Shown here one piece after another: positions 7,379 to 14,059 of a stretch of 27,835 nucleotides of DNA. The notes under the pieces were generated by a model. It was not told where the DNA came from and made no database searches. It saw only the letters and a program-made list of their open reading frames with translations. This stretch comes from a virus: IMG/VR virus record IMGVR_UViG_3300023170_003561, positions 1 through 27,835 of that record; one strand, 5' to 3'. Every line of letters begins with the position of its first letter. Within the stretch, counting starts at the first letter, position 1. A program made the translations under genes and the position numbers.

Positions 7379-7921
7379 TCACACAGCCCCCTTAACTTCT
7401 GAAAGTTCTCTTATTCTTTCCGCAAAAGTTCTTTTATCGACAGTTCCATCTGGATGAATTACAGGCTTGTTGCCATATAATTTCTCAAAAGCACGACAGT
7501 GGATCGTCATGCCGTGTAGTTCTTCGCCTTTATATGGGTCGATATAGAAAACTCCGTTACCAGTTTGAAGCAATTCGTTTAATTGGGAAAAAGCATTTTT
7601 AGGAATTTCCTTATTACTTTCAAATATCATAAGATATCCCATATTGTAACGATAGCATTCATCAACAATTTCAAGATCACGATGAACAAAGTCAAAGAGT
7701 TGAACGATATTGTATTCTATATTGGTCTTCTCTTTATTCTCTGAAAGAATCTTCATTGTTTCTTCTACAAACTCAGGTCTCTTAACACAAGAAATGATTC
7801 TCGTAGGTTTGAATTCCTGTTGTTCGAGATCTTTGATTCTATCTAGAATTAGACTTGGCTCTCGGTCTCTACTAATAAGTAAAACACCAATATTTGGAGT
7901 ACTATTCATTGGAATATTCAT
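7379..7921 (-). CDS. Small GT-A-like protein, possible degenerate glycosyltransferase
   Basis: 180 aa. The opening NIGVLLISRDREPSLILDRIKDLEQQEFKPTRI has the strand-helix-strand layout of a GT2 N-terminus, and MGYLMIFESNKEIPKNAFSQ sits where GT-A enzymes carry the DXD region. The expected aspartates are missing (FESN in place of D.D), and the protein is shorter than a full enzyme. It could be a lectin-like or regulatory relative. Function uncertain. It overlaps the next upstream gene by 4 nt. Confidence 0.6.
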   Translation of the reverse strand: MNIPMNSTPNIGVLLISRDREPSLILDRIKDLEQQEFKPTRIISCVKRPEFVEETMKILSENKEKTNIEYNIVQLFDFVHRDLEIVDECYRYNMGYLMIFESNKEIPKNAFSQLNELLQTGNGVFYIDPYKGEELHGMTIHCRAFEKLYGNKPVIHPDGTVDKRTFAERIRELSEVKGAV

Positions 7922-8325
7922 CGTTTTGTCACCATATATCCTTTAAAGTTTGCATTATATCCAGTATTTACAATCTTAAGTCCATTTTGAGAAACAAGGT
8001 TTGCAACAACATCTTCATTTAAAATGCTTTCTCTATTTCTGAGTAGTTCATTTACCTTTTCTATTTGAATTTCATCTCTCTCGTATTGAGGACAAATCAG
8101 AGACATATCAGTGTAATAAATGACAATCTGCCCCCCCATTCTCAATTTAGAGCATAGCAAAGAAAAAACATTAGGGAGTTGGTCGAACGAAATCGTCGAA
8201 AGAGTATCGTTAACAATAATCTCTTCTGCCTGTGCGTCGTCTACCAACAAATCCATCATCTTAAAATCAGAGACATGAACATATCCGTTCATCTCTGGTT
8301 CTGTTTTAGAGAAGTATACTTTCAT
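7918..8325 (-). CDS. Methyltransferase-like fragment (C-terminal half of class I fold)
   Basis: 135 aa. AEEIIVNDTLSTISFDQLPN followed by VFSLLCSKLRMGGQIVIYYT (55-75) matches motifs IV to VI of class I SAM methyltransferases: an acidic strand, a linking helix and the 'L+.GG.ivi' strand. The last ~35 residues fit the closing strands (NGLKIVNTGYNANFKGYMVTKR). No glycine-rich SAM-binding loop is present, and the protein is about half the usual size. Either it is a non-catalytic relative or it works with a partner. It overlaps the downstream gene by 4 nt and the upstream GT4 gene by 20 nt. Confidence 0.6.
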   Translation of the reverse strand: MKVYFSKTEPEMNGYVHVSDFKMMDLLVDDAQAEEIIVNDTLSTISFDQLPNVFSLLCSKLRMGGQIVIYYTDMSLICPQYERDEIQIEKVNELLRNRESILNEDVVANLVSQNGLKIVNTGYNANFKGYMVTKR

Positions 8326-9340
8326 AATCTTCTATTGTCCTATATAATAAGTTGTTCCACTGTTTTGAGAAGTTTTCAAGATTGTATTCTTGAATTGTTT
8401 CCTTTCCTTTTTGGCCTATTTCCTCGCACATTTCTGGGTCATGTATCAGTTTTTCAAGGTGAAATCTAAGAGTTTCTGGGTCGTTTGAAATGATTCCATT
8501 GACTCCATTTTCTATAATTTCTGGGATCATACATGTTTCAGTTGAGACAACTGCACAACCACAAGCCATTGCTTCCATGAGGGACATAGGGACCGGAGAA
8601 TGGAGAGAGCTATTAAAGAAAATCAACGACTCGTGGTACTTCTTTCGAAGATCCTGAGTTGAGTGAGCAGCCGTTGAATAGGGAGGGTTATTCCCTACTA
8701 GCTCTAACGGGAAATCGCATTCTCCAGTTTCCCTATTAAACCCTAAAGTTTCACACCAAAGATTCCAACCTAAACACCAATCTCTTTCGGGGAATAGATT
8801 AGCGACTGAGATTATTCGTTTCTTGCGATCTCTCTTGTAATCCCCCCAAAATTCAGTATCTAAACCATGTTTAATAACTACTGCATTATTTGCATCTGTC
8901 ATTCCCCACTGATTTCGGTTATAGTCCGATATGAAAACATATTTATCCGCGTCCGTAGCGATTAAATTAGCTCTTTGCTTATTAACGTCGTACCTAACAT
9001 CTGGCAAGACATGTACTAACATAATAATCGGTATATTATAGATGTTTGCAATTTTTTTAGCTTCGTGATATCTACCGCTGTCCTGACAGAGAACAAGGTC
9101 ATAATTGATATGCTCTGGAAGACTACTCATTTGGTGGTAGTTATTTGGTTGTATCCCATAGTCACTATTCCAAGTTTTTCCAACCTTGAGAGAGTAAAAA
9201 TTATGTCCAGTGTTCGACAATGACTGCTCATATCTCTCATGTGTGCAGAATGTGATTACATTTAGCGGAGTATCCTCATTCAACGAAGCTCGTCTAAGAA
9301 TTGTCCCAATTACAAAGTTATTTGCGTTAGCTACTCTCAT
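8306..9340 (-). CDS. GT4-family glycosyltransferase
   Basis: 344 aa, GT-B fold. The N-terminal domain contains DLVLCQDSGRYHEAKKIANI, and YVFISDYNRNQWG then VVIKHGLDTEFW (154-165) mark the interdomain hinge. RIISVANLFPERDW opens the C-terminal domain. SPVPMSLMEAMACGCAVVST (248-267) is the nucleotide-sugar-binding region. The second Glu of the EX7E motif is E256, but the first position (S248) is Ser instead of Glu. Other features are conserved (MIPEIIENGVNGII). Retaining GT4 enzymes usually use UDP- or GDP-sugars; the donor cannot be assigned. It overlaps the upstream GT4 gene by 4 nt. Confidence 0.87.
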   Translation of the reverse strand: MRVANANNFVIGTILRRASLNEDTPLNVITFCTHERYEQSLSNTGHNFYSLKVGKTWNSDYGIQPNNYHQMSSLPEHINYDLVLCQDSGRYHEAKKIANIYNIPIIMLVHVLPDVRYDVNKQRANLIATDADKYVFISDYNRNQWGMTDANNAVVIKHGLDTEFWGDYKRDRKKRIISVANLFPERDWCLGWNLWCETLGFNRETGECDFPLELVGNNPPYSTAAHSTQDLRKKYHESLIFFNSSLHSPVPMSLMEAMACGCAVVSTETCMIPEIIENGVNGIISNDPETLRFHLEKLIHDPEMCEEIGQKGKETIQEYNLENFSKQWNNLLYRTIEDYESILL

Positions 9341-10446
9341 GATAATTTTTCCTTGATGATTTCACCGACTTTTTCGTGACTAAATTCCATAGCCTTTTTC
9401 TTTTGCTCATCACACCTTTTGTCATATTCGTGAATTGATAGAATATGCTCACTATAGATCTCTCTCATTTTATCCCTTAAAGCGGAAACTGAAATTTCTC
9501 TCCAATATCCTCTTCCGGTATGCAGTTCAGGAGGTGAAGACATTGAATTATAGCACGGTTCCCAACTGGCAGCTACTGAATTATTACCAGTATCAACATA
9601 GTCTTCCATTCCATTATCGCTAGTATAAATTACAGGAATACCCATAACTCCAGCCTCAACAGCAGGTATACAACAGGCTTCCCCTCTTGAGGGCATCACA
9701 AAACAATGAGCGTTTTTCAAAAGTCCAATATAGTCGATTCTATCTAGTCTATCTGCAACTATAACATCGCCACCATATCTCTTTCTAATTTTTAACCTAT
9801 CCTTGATCTGGTTCGTATAATCATTAAGAATTTGGAACTGGTCTCCCCTGCTAACGTTTGGCATACTAGTTTTAATAACTAGCTTCACATTTTCTTTTGG
9901 ATGAAATTCTGTATGAAAAGCCTTTAGTAAAGCCTCTATATTTTTTCGTTCGACACATTCCCCAACAAAGATAAAATTGAAGCTTTTTTGTAGCTCAAAA
10001 ACCTCGGTCTTTCTATCTCCAATATCATATTCGTCCACATTAATACAATGAGGAACAATTTCGATTGGGATTTTTACCTTACTAAGTAATGAGGTCTCTT
10101 TACCCTTTTGATTTGGAACCCATGCTTCATCAAGTTGATTAATGAATTTAGGCCACATAGCTTGAGTAATATCTGTAGTCTCTGTTTCGTAAAGACAGAT
10201 GTTTTTAAAATTACTGTTATAGCTAAATAGCGGAGGTAAAGTATGCTGAATAACGGTATCAGCCCCTCTTGAACTTTTAGACTCTAATTCAAGAATTCTT
10301 TCTGGAACCGTTACCGGCTGATTATTAAAGGTTATACATCTGGGAACAACGTCTATTCCAACCTTGTCCATAGCGAGAATATTATTGAGTGCAGCATTGC
10401 CCCAACCAGTCCCGTCTTTGTAGTTACCTATGTAGATTACTTTCAT
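9337..10446 (-). CDS. GT4-family glycosyltransferase
   Basis: 369 aa, GT-B fold. The N-terminal MKVIYIGNYKDGTGWGNAAL carries the glycine-rich acceptor loop. EAWVPNQKGKET and EIVPHCINVDEYD lead into the C-terminal Rossmann half (FNFIFVGECVERKNIEALLK, 156-175). The EX7E motif is intact as E256-ACCIPAV-E264 within MPSRGEACCIPAVEAG, and GIPVIYTSDNGMEDYV follows. It is a probable active retaining glycosyltransferase. It overlaps the next gene upstream by 23 nt and the one downstream by 4 nt, so the GT4 genes form a coupled run. Confidence 0.9.
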   Translation of the reverse strand: MKVIYIGNYKDGTGWGNAALNNILAMDKVGIDVVPRCITFNNQPVTVPERILELESKSSRGADTVIQHTLPPLFSYNSNFKNICLYETETTDITQAMWPKFINQLDEAWVPNQKGKETSLLSKVKIPIEIVPHCINVDEYDIGDRKTEVFELQKSFNFIFVGECVERKNIEALLKAFHTEFHPKENVKLVIKTSMPNVSRGDQFQILNDYTNQIKDRLKIRKRYGGDVIVADRLDRIDYIGLLKNAHCFVMPSRGEACCIPAVEAGVMGIPVIYTSDNGMEDYVDTGNNSVAASWEPCYNSMSSPPELHTGRGYWREISVSALRDKMREIYSEHILSIHEYDKRCDEQKKKAMEFSHEKVGEIIKEKLS

Positions 10447-12097
10447 TATTTACCTGTTCCCATCTTGCTTGTTCTAGCTTATTGAATTGATCCCTACTGT
10501 GAGAAAGCTGTTCGTAGGCTTTATGCTTATCATAATCAACAAAATTATTTTTGTTATCCCTAACGTGACTTTCATTGAAGAAGTAAATTTCGTTTGTAGT
10601 ACTCTTCAAGTGTCCTCGATAAGTCAAGTCTCTAACCAATTTTCTCCAGTGGAAACCATGAACCCAACTTGGCTTACGCAGTACCTTATCAAACAAATAA
10701 GTCGCCTGATCCTTTGGCGAGGTGATATTGCTCGGAACTGGTGGACCCGCATCTAAAATCTCTGGTGGGGATAGCCAAGTTGTACTCATATCTTCCGAGA
10801 TAACAGGCTCATTCATGAAGAAATTCATCCACTTATTGGCTGTCCTATCCCAATTATAGTGCTTAAGGGCGAGTTCTCTTGATCTTTCTCCATATTTTTT
10901 CCTTTTTTCTGAAGACATGTTGTATATCTCTCTAAAAAGTCTAACTGCTTCAGCGTTATTAGGTAATGCCTTTTTCAAGCCAGTTTCCGATTCGTATGGC
11001 TTATGCAATACAGGAATCATAAAGGCTTCAATATTGTGTCCTACAGAACTCATTGCGGAATAGTCAACTGTCATGACTGGAATACCACAATACGCTGCTT
11101 CGACCTGAGGCATACCAAACCCTTCATTTGTCGCATATTGGATATAGCAATCAAAAAGGTTATAGATATGAGCTAGTTCTTCATCGTTTATTGGATTATG
11201 AGTGCCAATCAAACTTAGCTTAAAGTTTCCACACCCTCTACAGAAGTTGTTTACGTCGTGGAAGAAATTACACGTTAAATATCCACAATTAGTACACTTA
11301 TACGTGAATAAAACCCTGTCAGTTAGCCCATATTCTATTAATAGCTTAGGAATATCCCATCCAAGGTCAGGATAATAAGTATGACAGTAAAGATAAGCGT
11401 TTTTGTTGTCCTTGCTTCTTGAGATAAAATCTTTGAATGTTCGGAAAAGTTCTGGATATAGCTTACGCTTTTGGTTACGCATTACCGTTCCAAAGATTAC
11501 GCTATCGTCAATAACTCCAAACTTTTCTCTAGATTCAGGGATTGGCCTAAAAGAATCTGAGGCGGCGGGAGATGCAACATCAATGATTCTAATGTGATCA
11601 CTTTGAGATTCGAGAACCTGTTTTCCATACTCCGAGTATGTAAACACCGCATCAGCATCAATATATGATTCAATCCACATTTCGTGCTGCGGTTCCGAAT
11701 CAACCGTTGGCATTGGAACCCACTTATAGTAATCTCTAAAGGCCGACCTTGATTTCTGCTGATATTCATGCATCCACCAGTCTCGAATATCCATAACAAA
11801 ATCAGGCTTCACTTTAATCAGGGCGGCATTAAAGTTGTATTCTCCAAACTCAAATGCATCGTAGGAATTATATTCCTCTAAAAGAACTGGATCAGTAGGC
11901 TTGTTGATAATTACATCCCAAGGAGTGTTATCGATAGCCTCTCTATCCTCATTTGCATCACAAAAACAAGCTAATTCAGCAACATAGAAAAGACCAGATT
12001 CATAGAATCTTCTTAAGATCTCTCGACTATATACTGAATAACCTGTTGATTTTGTTGTCGATTCTGTGACAAAGAGGATTCTTTTTTTTCTGTCCAT
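10424..12097 (-). CDS. GT4-family glycosyltransferase with inserted zinc ribbon
   Basis: 557 aa, the largest transferase in the cluster. The N-terminal half opens RILFVTESTTKSTGYSVYSR. FTYSEYGKQVLESQ and VIFGTVMRNQKRKLYPELFR (200-219) mark the hinge and the start of the C-terminal Rossmann half. The EX7E motif is E325-GFGMPQV-E333. Between them lies a four-cysteine ribbon, C268-x2-C271 and C286-x2-C289 (extra C276), directly after YGLTDRVLFTYK. About 130 residues follow the GT domain (430-557) and have no recognised fold. The start ATG has GAGGT 8 nt upstream and lies only 14 nt after the ssb terminator. It is the first gene of the glycan block. Catalytic residues look intact. Confidence 0.88.
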   Translation of the reverse strand: MDRKKRILFVTESTTKSTGYSVYSREILRRFYESGLFYVAELACFCDANEDREAIDNTPWDVIINKPTDPVLLEEYNSYDAFEFGEYNFNAALIKVKPDFVMDIRDWWMHEYQQKSRSAFRDYYKWVPMPTVDSEPQHEMWIESYIDADAVFTYSEYGKQVLESQSDHIRIIDVASPAASDSFRPIPESREKFGVIDDSVIFGTVMRNQKRKLYPELFRTFKDFISRSKDNKNAYLYCHTYYPDLGWDIPKLLIEYGLTDRVLFTYKCTNCGYLTCNFFHDVNNFCRGCGNFKLSLIGTHNPINDEELAHIYNLFDCYIQYATNEGFGMPQVEAAYCGIPVMTVDYSAMSSVGHNIEAFMIPVLHKPYESETGLKKALPNNAEAVRLFREIYNMSSEKRKKYGERSRELALKHYNWDRTANKWMNFFMNEPVISEDMSTTWLSPPEILDAGPPVPSNITSPKDQATYLFDKVLRKPSWVHGFHWRKLVRDLTYRGHLKSTTNEIYFFNESHVRDNKNNFVDYDKHKAYEQLSHSRDQFNKLEQARWEQVNNESNLHR

Positions 12098-12111
12098 AGT
12101 ATTACCTCAAA

Positions 12112-12150
12112 TAAAAAAGCCTACGAAGATACAGAATATCTCCGTAAGCT
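12112..12150 (-). terminator. Factor-independent terminator after ssb
   Basis: On the minus strand a 14-bp stem (arms 12137-12150 and 12118-12131, all paired, two of them G-U) with a 5-nt loop is followed directly by TTTTTTA. It begins 10 nt past the ssb stop codon. Stem, short loop and U-tract are all as expected for an intrinsic terminator. Confidence 0.85.
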
Positions 12151-12160
12151 ATCGTAAACT

Positions 12161-12502
12161 TTATGCCGTTTCAGCGGCAGCTCTCTTCTTCGCACCAAAG
12201 TAGAAGTTCTTGACTTTGAAGACGGTCTTTTTACGTGTTGTACCGTCATTCTTGTCTTCCCAAGTTTCAGGCTTTGCTCTAGACTCAACAATAAGTTGAT
12301 CGCCCTTTTTTGCATAGGTAGAGAGCACATTGCCCATGTTACCCCAACAATCGAAATCGAAATAATCAACATCGATCTTATCTTCGCCATTAGATCTATA
12401 ACGATCCTCAACAGCGAGACTAAACTTGGTGACACTACTTGTGCCAACATCACGACTTTCTGGATCTCCAGTAAGTCTTCCTACAAACGTACAATGATTC
12501 AT
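12161..12502 (-). CDS. ssb: Single-stranded DNA-binding protein
   Basis: 113 aa with a single OB-fold. MNHCTFVGRLTGDPESR is the canonical SSB opening, followed by VTKFSLAVEDRYR, YFDFDCWGNMGNVLSTYAKK (47-66) and GDQLIVESRAKPETWEDKNDG. It coats single-stranded DNA during replication and recombination. The length is close to the bare OB domain. The C-terminus ends KKRAAAETA and lacks the acidic tail with a DDDIPF-type tip that cellular SSBs use to dock partner proteins, so partner recruitment must differ. GAGGA lies about 10 nt before the ATG. An upstream ATGATG in another frame opens a 20-codon frame that does not look coding. The gene is flanked by a hairpin upstream and a terminator downstream. 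Confidence 0.92.
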   Translation of the reverse strand: MNHCTFVGRLTGDPESRDVGTSSVTKFSLAVEDRYRSNGEDKIDVDYFDFDCWGNMGNVLSTYAKKGDQLIVESRAKPETWEDKNDGTTRKKTVFKVKNFYFGAKKRAAAETA

Positions 12503-12536
12503 AATTCATCATTCCTCTAAAAAAGTTACTATTTTT

Positions 12537-12551
12537 AGCCGACAGTCGGCT
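12537..12551 (-). promoter_or_regulatory. Perfect inverted repeat in the ssb leader
   Basis: The 15-nt sequence AGCCGACTGTCGGCT forms a 6-bp GC-rich stem with a CTG loop (7 bp if the central C-G is counted). It begins the base after the TAA stop of the OB-fold gene and lies 35 nt before the ssb start. It is followed by AAAAATAG, not a U-tract, so on this strand it is not an intrinsic terminator. It may be an RNA processing or stability hairpin, or a protein-binding site. Confidence 0.5.
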
Positions 12552-13061
12552 TTATCCTTGTTTTAATTCATCGATTATGAAAAGTTGCCTATTTTTAGAA
12601 ACAGCACCTTTCACAATCACAACACTTCCTTCATAAAGAAAAGCCTTGTTTTTTCTATGGTATTGATCGGGAAAAAGAACGGCATTATCAAGTCTTCCGC
12701 TTGAGTCTTCAAGTTTTACGAATGCCATTAGTTGTCCGGGGTTTTTACCATTCTTTGTCTTAATCTCATTATAGCTCGAAACTGAAGCACATAAAATTAA
12801 ATCTTTGTTAATTGGAGCATTTTCCAAAACTGTTCTACATTCGTACTGAGTATTGATTCCAACAATGTCAGAAATAGAATATGAAAGAGAAACACCAAAA
12901 TAAATTTCTTCTTGCTCACAGATATACCTTATATCATCTTCGAGAGTTTGCATCGGGTTATCGAGAGATCTTTTAATCTCTGTAACCTTTTTCAATCTAT
13001 TTGCCGTAGTTCTTCTATCGGTATTTATGAGTTTTCTTATATGATCACTCAGTGTCTGCAT
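12552..13061 (-). CDS. OB-fold protein, separate C-terminal part of DNA polymerase III alpha
   Basis: 169 aa from the ATG at 13061; a GTG at 13079 would add six residues. After a helical N-terminus, IRYICEQEEIYFGVSLSYSI (44-63) matches the DnaE segment just before the OB domain (the 'E.E.LG..LS.HP' region). Residues 85-165 read as its OB-fold (tRNA_anti): ILCASVSSYNEIKTKNGKNP, then AFVKLEDSSGRLDNAVLFPD and YEGSVVIVKGAVS. The 854-aa polymerase upstream ends exactly before this region, so the pair looks like one polymerase alpha subunit split into two genes. The OB domain of DnaE contacts single-stranded template. It overlaps the next upstream gene by 17 nt. An independent OB-fold nucleic-acid-binding protein is the alternative. 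Confidence 0.75.
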   Translation of the reverse strand: MQTLSDHIRKLINTDRRTTANRLKKVTEIKRSLDNPMQTLEDDIRYICEQEEIYFGVSLSYSISDIVGINTQYECRTVLENAPINKDLILCASVSSYNEIKTKNGKNPGQLMAFVKLEDSSGRLDNAVLFPDQYHRKNKAFLYEGSVVIVKGAVSKNRQLFIIDELKQG

Positions 13062-13329
13062 ATTTATTTTTACCTTCACAACAGTCTCTATAAGGAGCGG
13101 GAATAGCGGAAGTCTTTATGGTTGGTTTTCCATTTTCGTCCAGATCCATATACTCTATATCCACCGATGGTTTACCGCAAGGACAAGGATCTATCCTTTT
13201 AGGGAGCATCTTCATAATCGGATACCCCTCCTGAACAGCAGTGCTTCTCTTACCAGAATGAGGCCAAGTTTGCCGTCTCATATCGTATTTTGTAATATCA
13301 CCGTAATAATCGTGTTGTTTACTTCTCAT
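13045..13329 (-). CDS. Uncharacterised protein with cysteine pairs (94 aa)
   Basis: No family recognised. The 94-aa protein has a basic, aromatic N-terminus (MRSKQHDYYGDITKYDMRRQ) and a CPCG motif (C49, C51) followed by a second cysteine pair (C83, C84). The spacing PCPCGKP...YRDCCEG could bind zinc, as in other small phage proteins with 'CPCG...CC' endings. It overlaps the next upstream gene by 11 nt and the OB-fold gene by 17 nt, so it is part of the replication chain. Confidence 0.65.
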   Translation of the reverse strand: MRSKQHDYYGDITKYDMRRQTWPHSGKRSTAVQEGYPIMKMLPKRIDPCPCGKPSVDIEYMDLDENGKPTIKTSAIPAPYRDCCEGKNKYADTE

Positions 13330-13681
13330 CTTTTCTCCAAACTGTATGAGGGTTTCTTTCTAAATGATTAAAGATACCGCTTTCTTCTATATACTCATCC
13401 AATTTACTCATATTGAGTTTATGTCCGCTAACCTTAAACTCTCTATAGCATGGAACATGACCCTCTTTTAATTTTCGGTAATAATGTAAGGTCAAGCAGT
13501 TGTCATTACATAGTCTTTTTAGTTCTTCTTCAATTATGTAGTGTTCTGCTTCAGTTAGGTTCAAACACCCATAAAATTCACCATTCTTAAAATATGAGAA
13601 TTTGGAAACATCTATTGGATCTCCAACAATGGCTTTTTCTGGTATTCTCTTGCCTCTAGGTATCGGTAGCTTCTCTCCCAT
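13319..13681 (-). CDS. Uncharacterised phage protein (120 aa)
   Basis: No family recognised. I place the start at the ATG at 13681, which has GAGGG five to six bases upstream; a TTG at 13693 is the longer alternative and carries that same GAGGG inside its coding sequence. The protein has a basic N-terminus, a segment FKNGEFYGCLNLTEAEHYII (about 31-50) and a cysteine-containing NDNCLTLHYYRKLKEGHVPC (about 59-78). No signal peptide or membrane span is seen. Its leader contains half of a 28-bp tandem repeat derived from the end of the previous gene. Confidence 0.65.
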   Translation of the reverse strand: MGEKLPIPRGKRIPEKAIVGDPIDVSKFSYFKNGEFYGCLNLTEAEHYIIEEELKRLCNDNCLTLHYYRKLKEGHVPCYREFKVSGHKLNMSKLDEYIEESGIFNHLERNPHTVWRKDEK

Positions 13682-13697
13682 TTTTTCCCTCAATAAA

Positions 13698-13753
13698 TAG
13701 CTGGTGGTACATACTTAGGATAAACTAGGTGGTGGCACATCCTTAGGATAAAC
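13698..13753. repeat. 28-bp imperfect tandem duplication at a gene 3' end
   Basis: Two adjacent 28-bp units, 13726-13753 and 13698-13725, agree at 25 of 28 positions by my alignment. Both read GTTTATCCTAAG at their minus-strand 5' ends. The first unit encodes the current C-terminus (VYPKDVPPP then SLS and stop). The second would encode VYPKYVPPAIY and stop in the shifted frame. Confidence 0.85.
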
Positions 13754-14059
13754 ACATTGTGGATAATTATCTTCAAGCGTATGCTCAAAAGTATAATTAG
13801 GGTTCAAGGGGGTAGATCCGTCAGTTAATGTTGCAGTTGTGGGGAATATATCATAATTTTTATTCGGCTTATCCGTCATAATCACGCTATTGTAATAAGC
13901 TGGTGGCTTTTCAATTTCGTGAGTGAAAACCAAATCAAGCTGCTTTTTTACTTTTTCAACTTGATAGCTATCTAACATGACATAATCTCCATTTACGTCA
14001 TTATTTCCCGTTATTTCAAAAAAACCCTGTAACCAATAACAAAAATCTCTAGGCGTCAT
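13715..14059 (-). CDS. Conserved phage protein with FCYWLQGFFE motif (114 aa)
   Basis: The N-terminus MTPRDFCYWLQGFFEITGNN resembles a short motif I know from many phage hypothetical proteins, where it forms an N-terminal helical element; its function is not known to me. The middle (VEKVKKQLDLVFTHEIEKP) is a charged helix, and the C-terminal third is Pro/Asn-rich and probably disordered. The gene ends inside a 28-bp tandem duplication that shifted the frame, so the last three residues (SLS) are probably a new ending. The start overlaps the exonuclease stop by 4 nt. Confidence 0.7.
   Translation of the reverse strand: MTPRDFCYWLQGFFEITGNNDVNGDYVMLDSYQVEKVKKQLDLVFTHEIEKPPAYYNSVIMTDKPNKNYDIFPTTATLTDGSTPLNPNYTFEHTLEDNYPQCVYPKDVPPPSLS

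Noticed and set aside
6914-7402. Plus-strand open frame of 162 codons, antisense to the GT2 and Tat-signal genes
   Set aside because: It lies fully opposite genes with strong family motifs. Its translation is hydrophobic and low in information, and no other supported gene is on the plus strand.
12081-12090. Run of A bases at the start of the zinc-ribbon GT gene as a slippery frameshift site
   Set aside because: The in-frame codons AGA AAA AAA AGA read straight through to a complete GT4 protein, and the other frames give nothing recognisable.
12121-12453. Minus-strand open frame of 110 codons overlapping ssb in another frame
   Set aside because: The SSB frame has the full OB-fold signature and a ribosome binding site; this frame has neither.
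12503-12551. T4-type late promoter TATAAATA before ssb
   Set aside because: The nearest match is TAAAAATA, with one mismatch in AT-rich sequence; no exact TATAAATA on the minus strand was found by eye, so there is no basis for a motif call.
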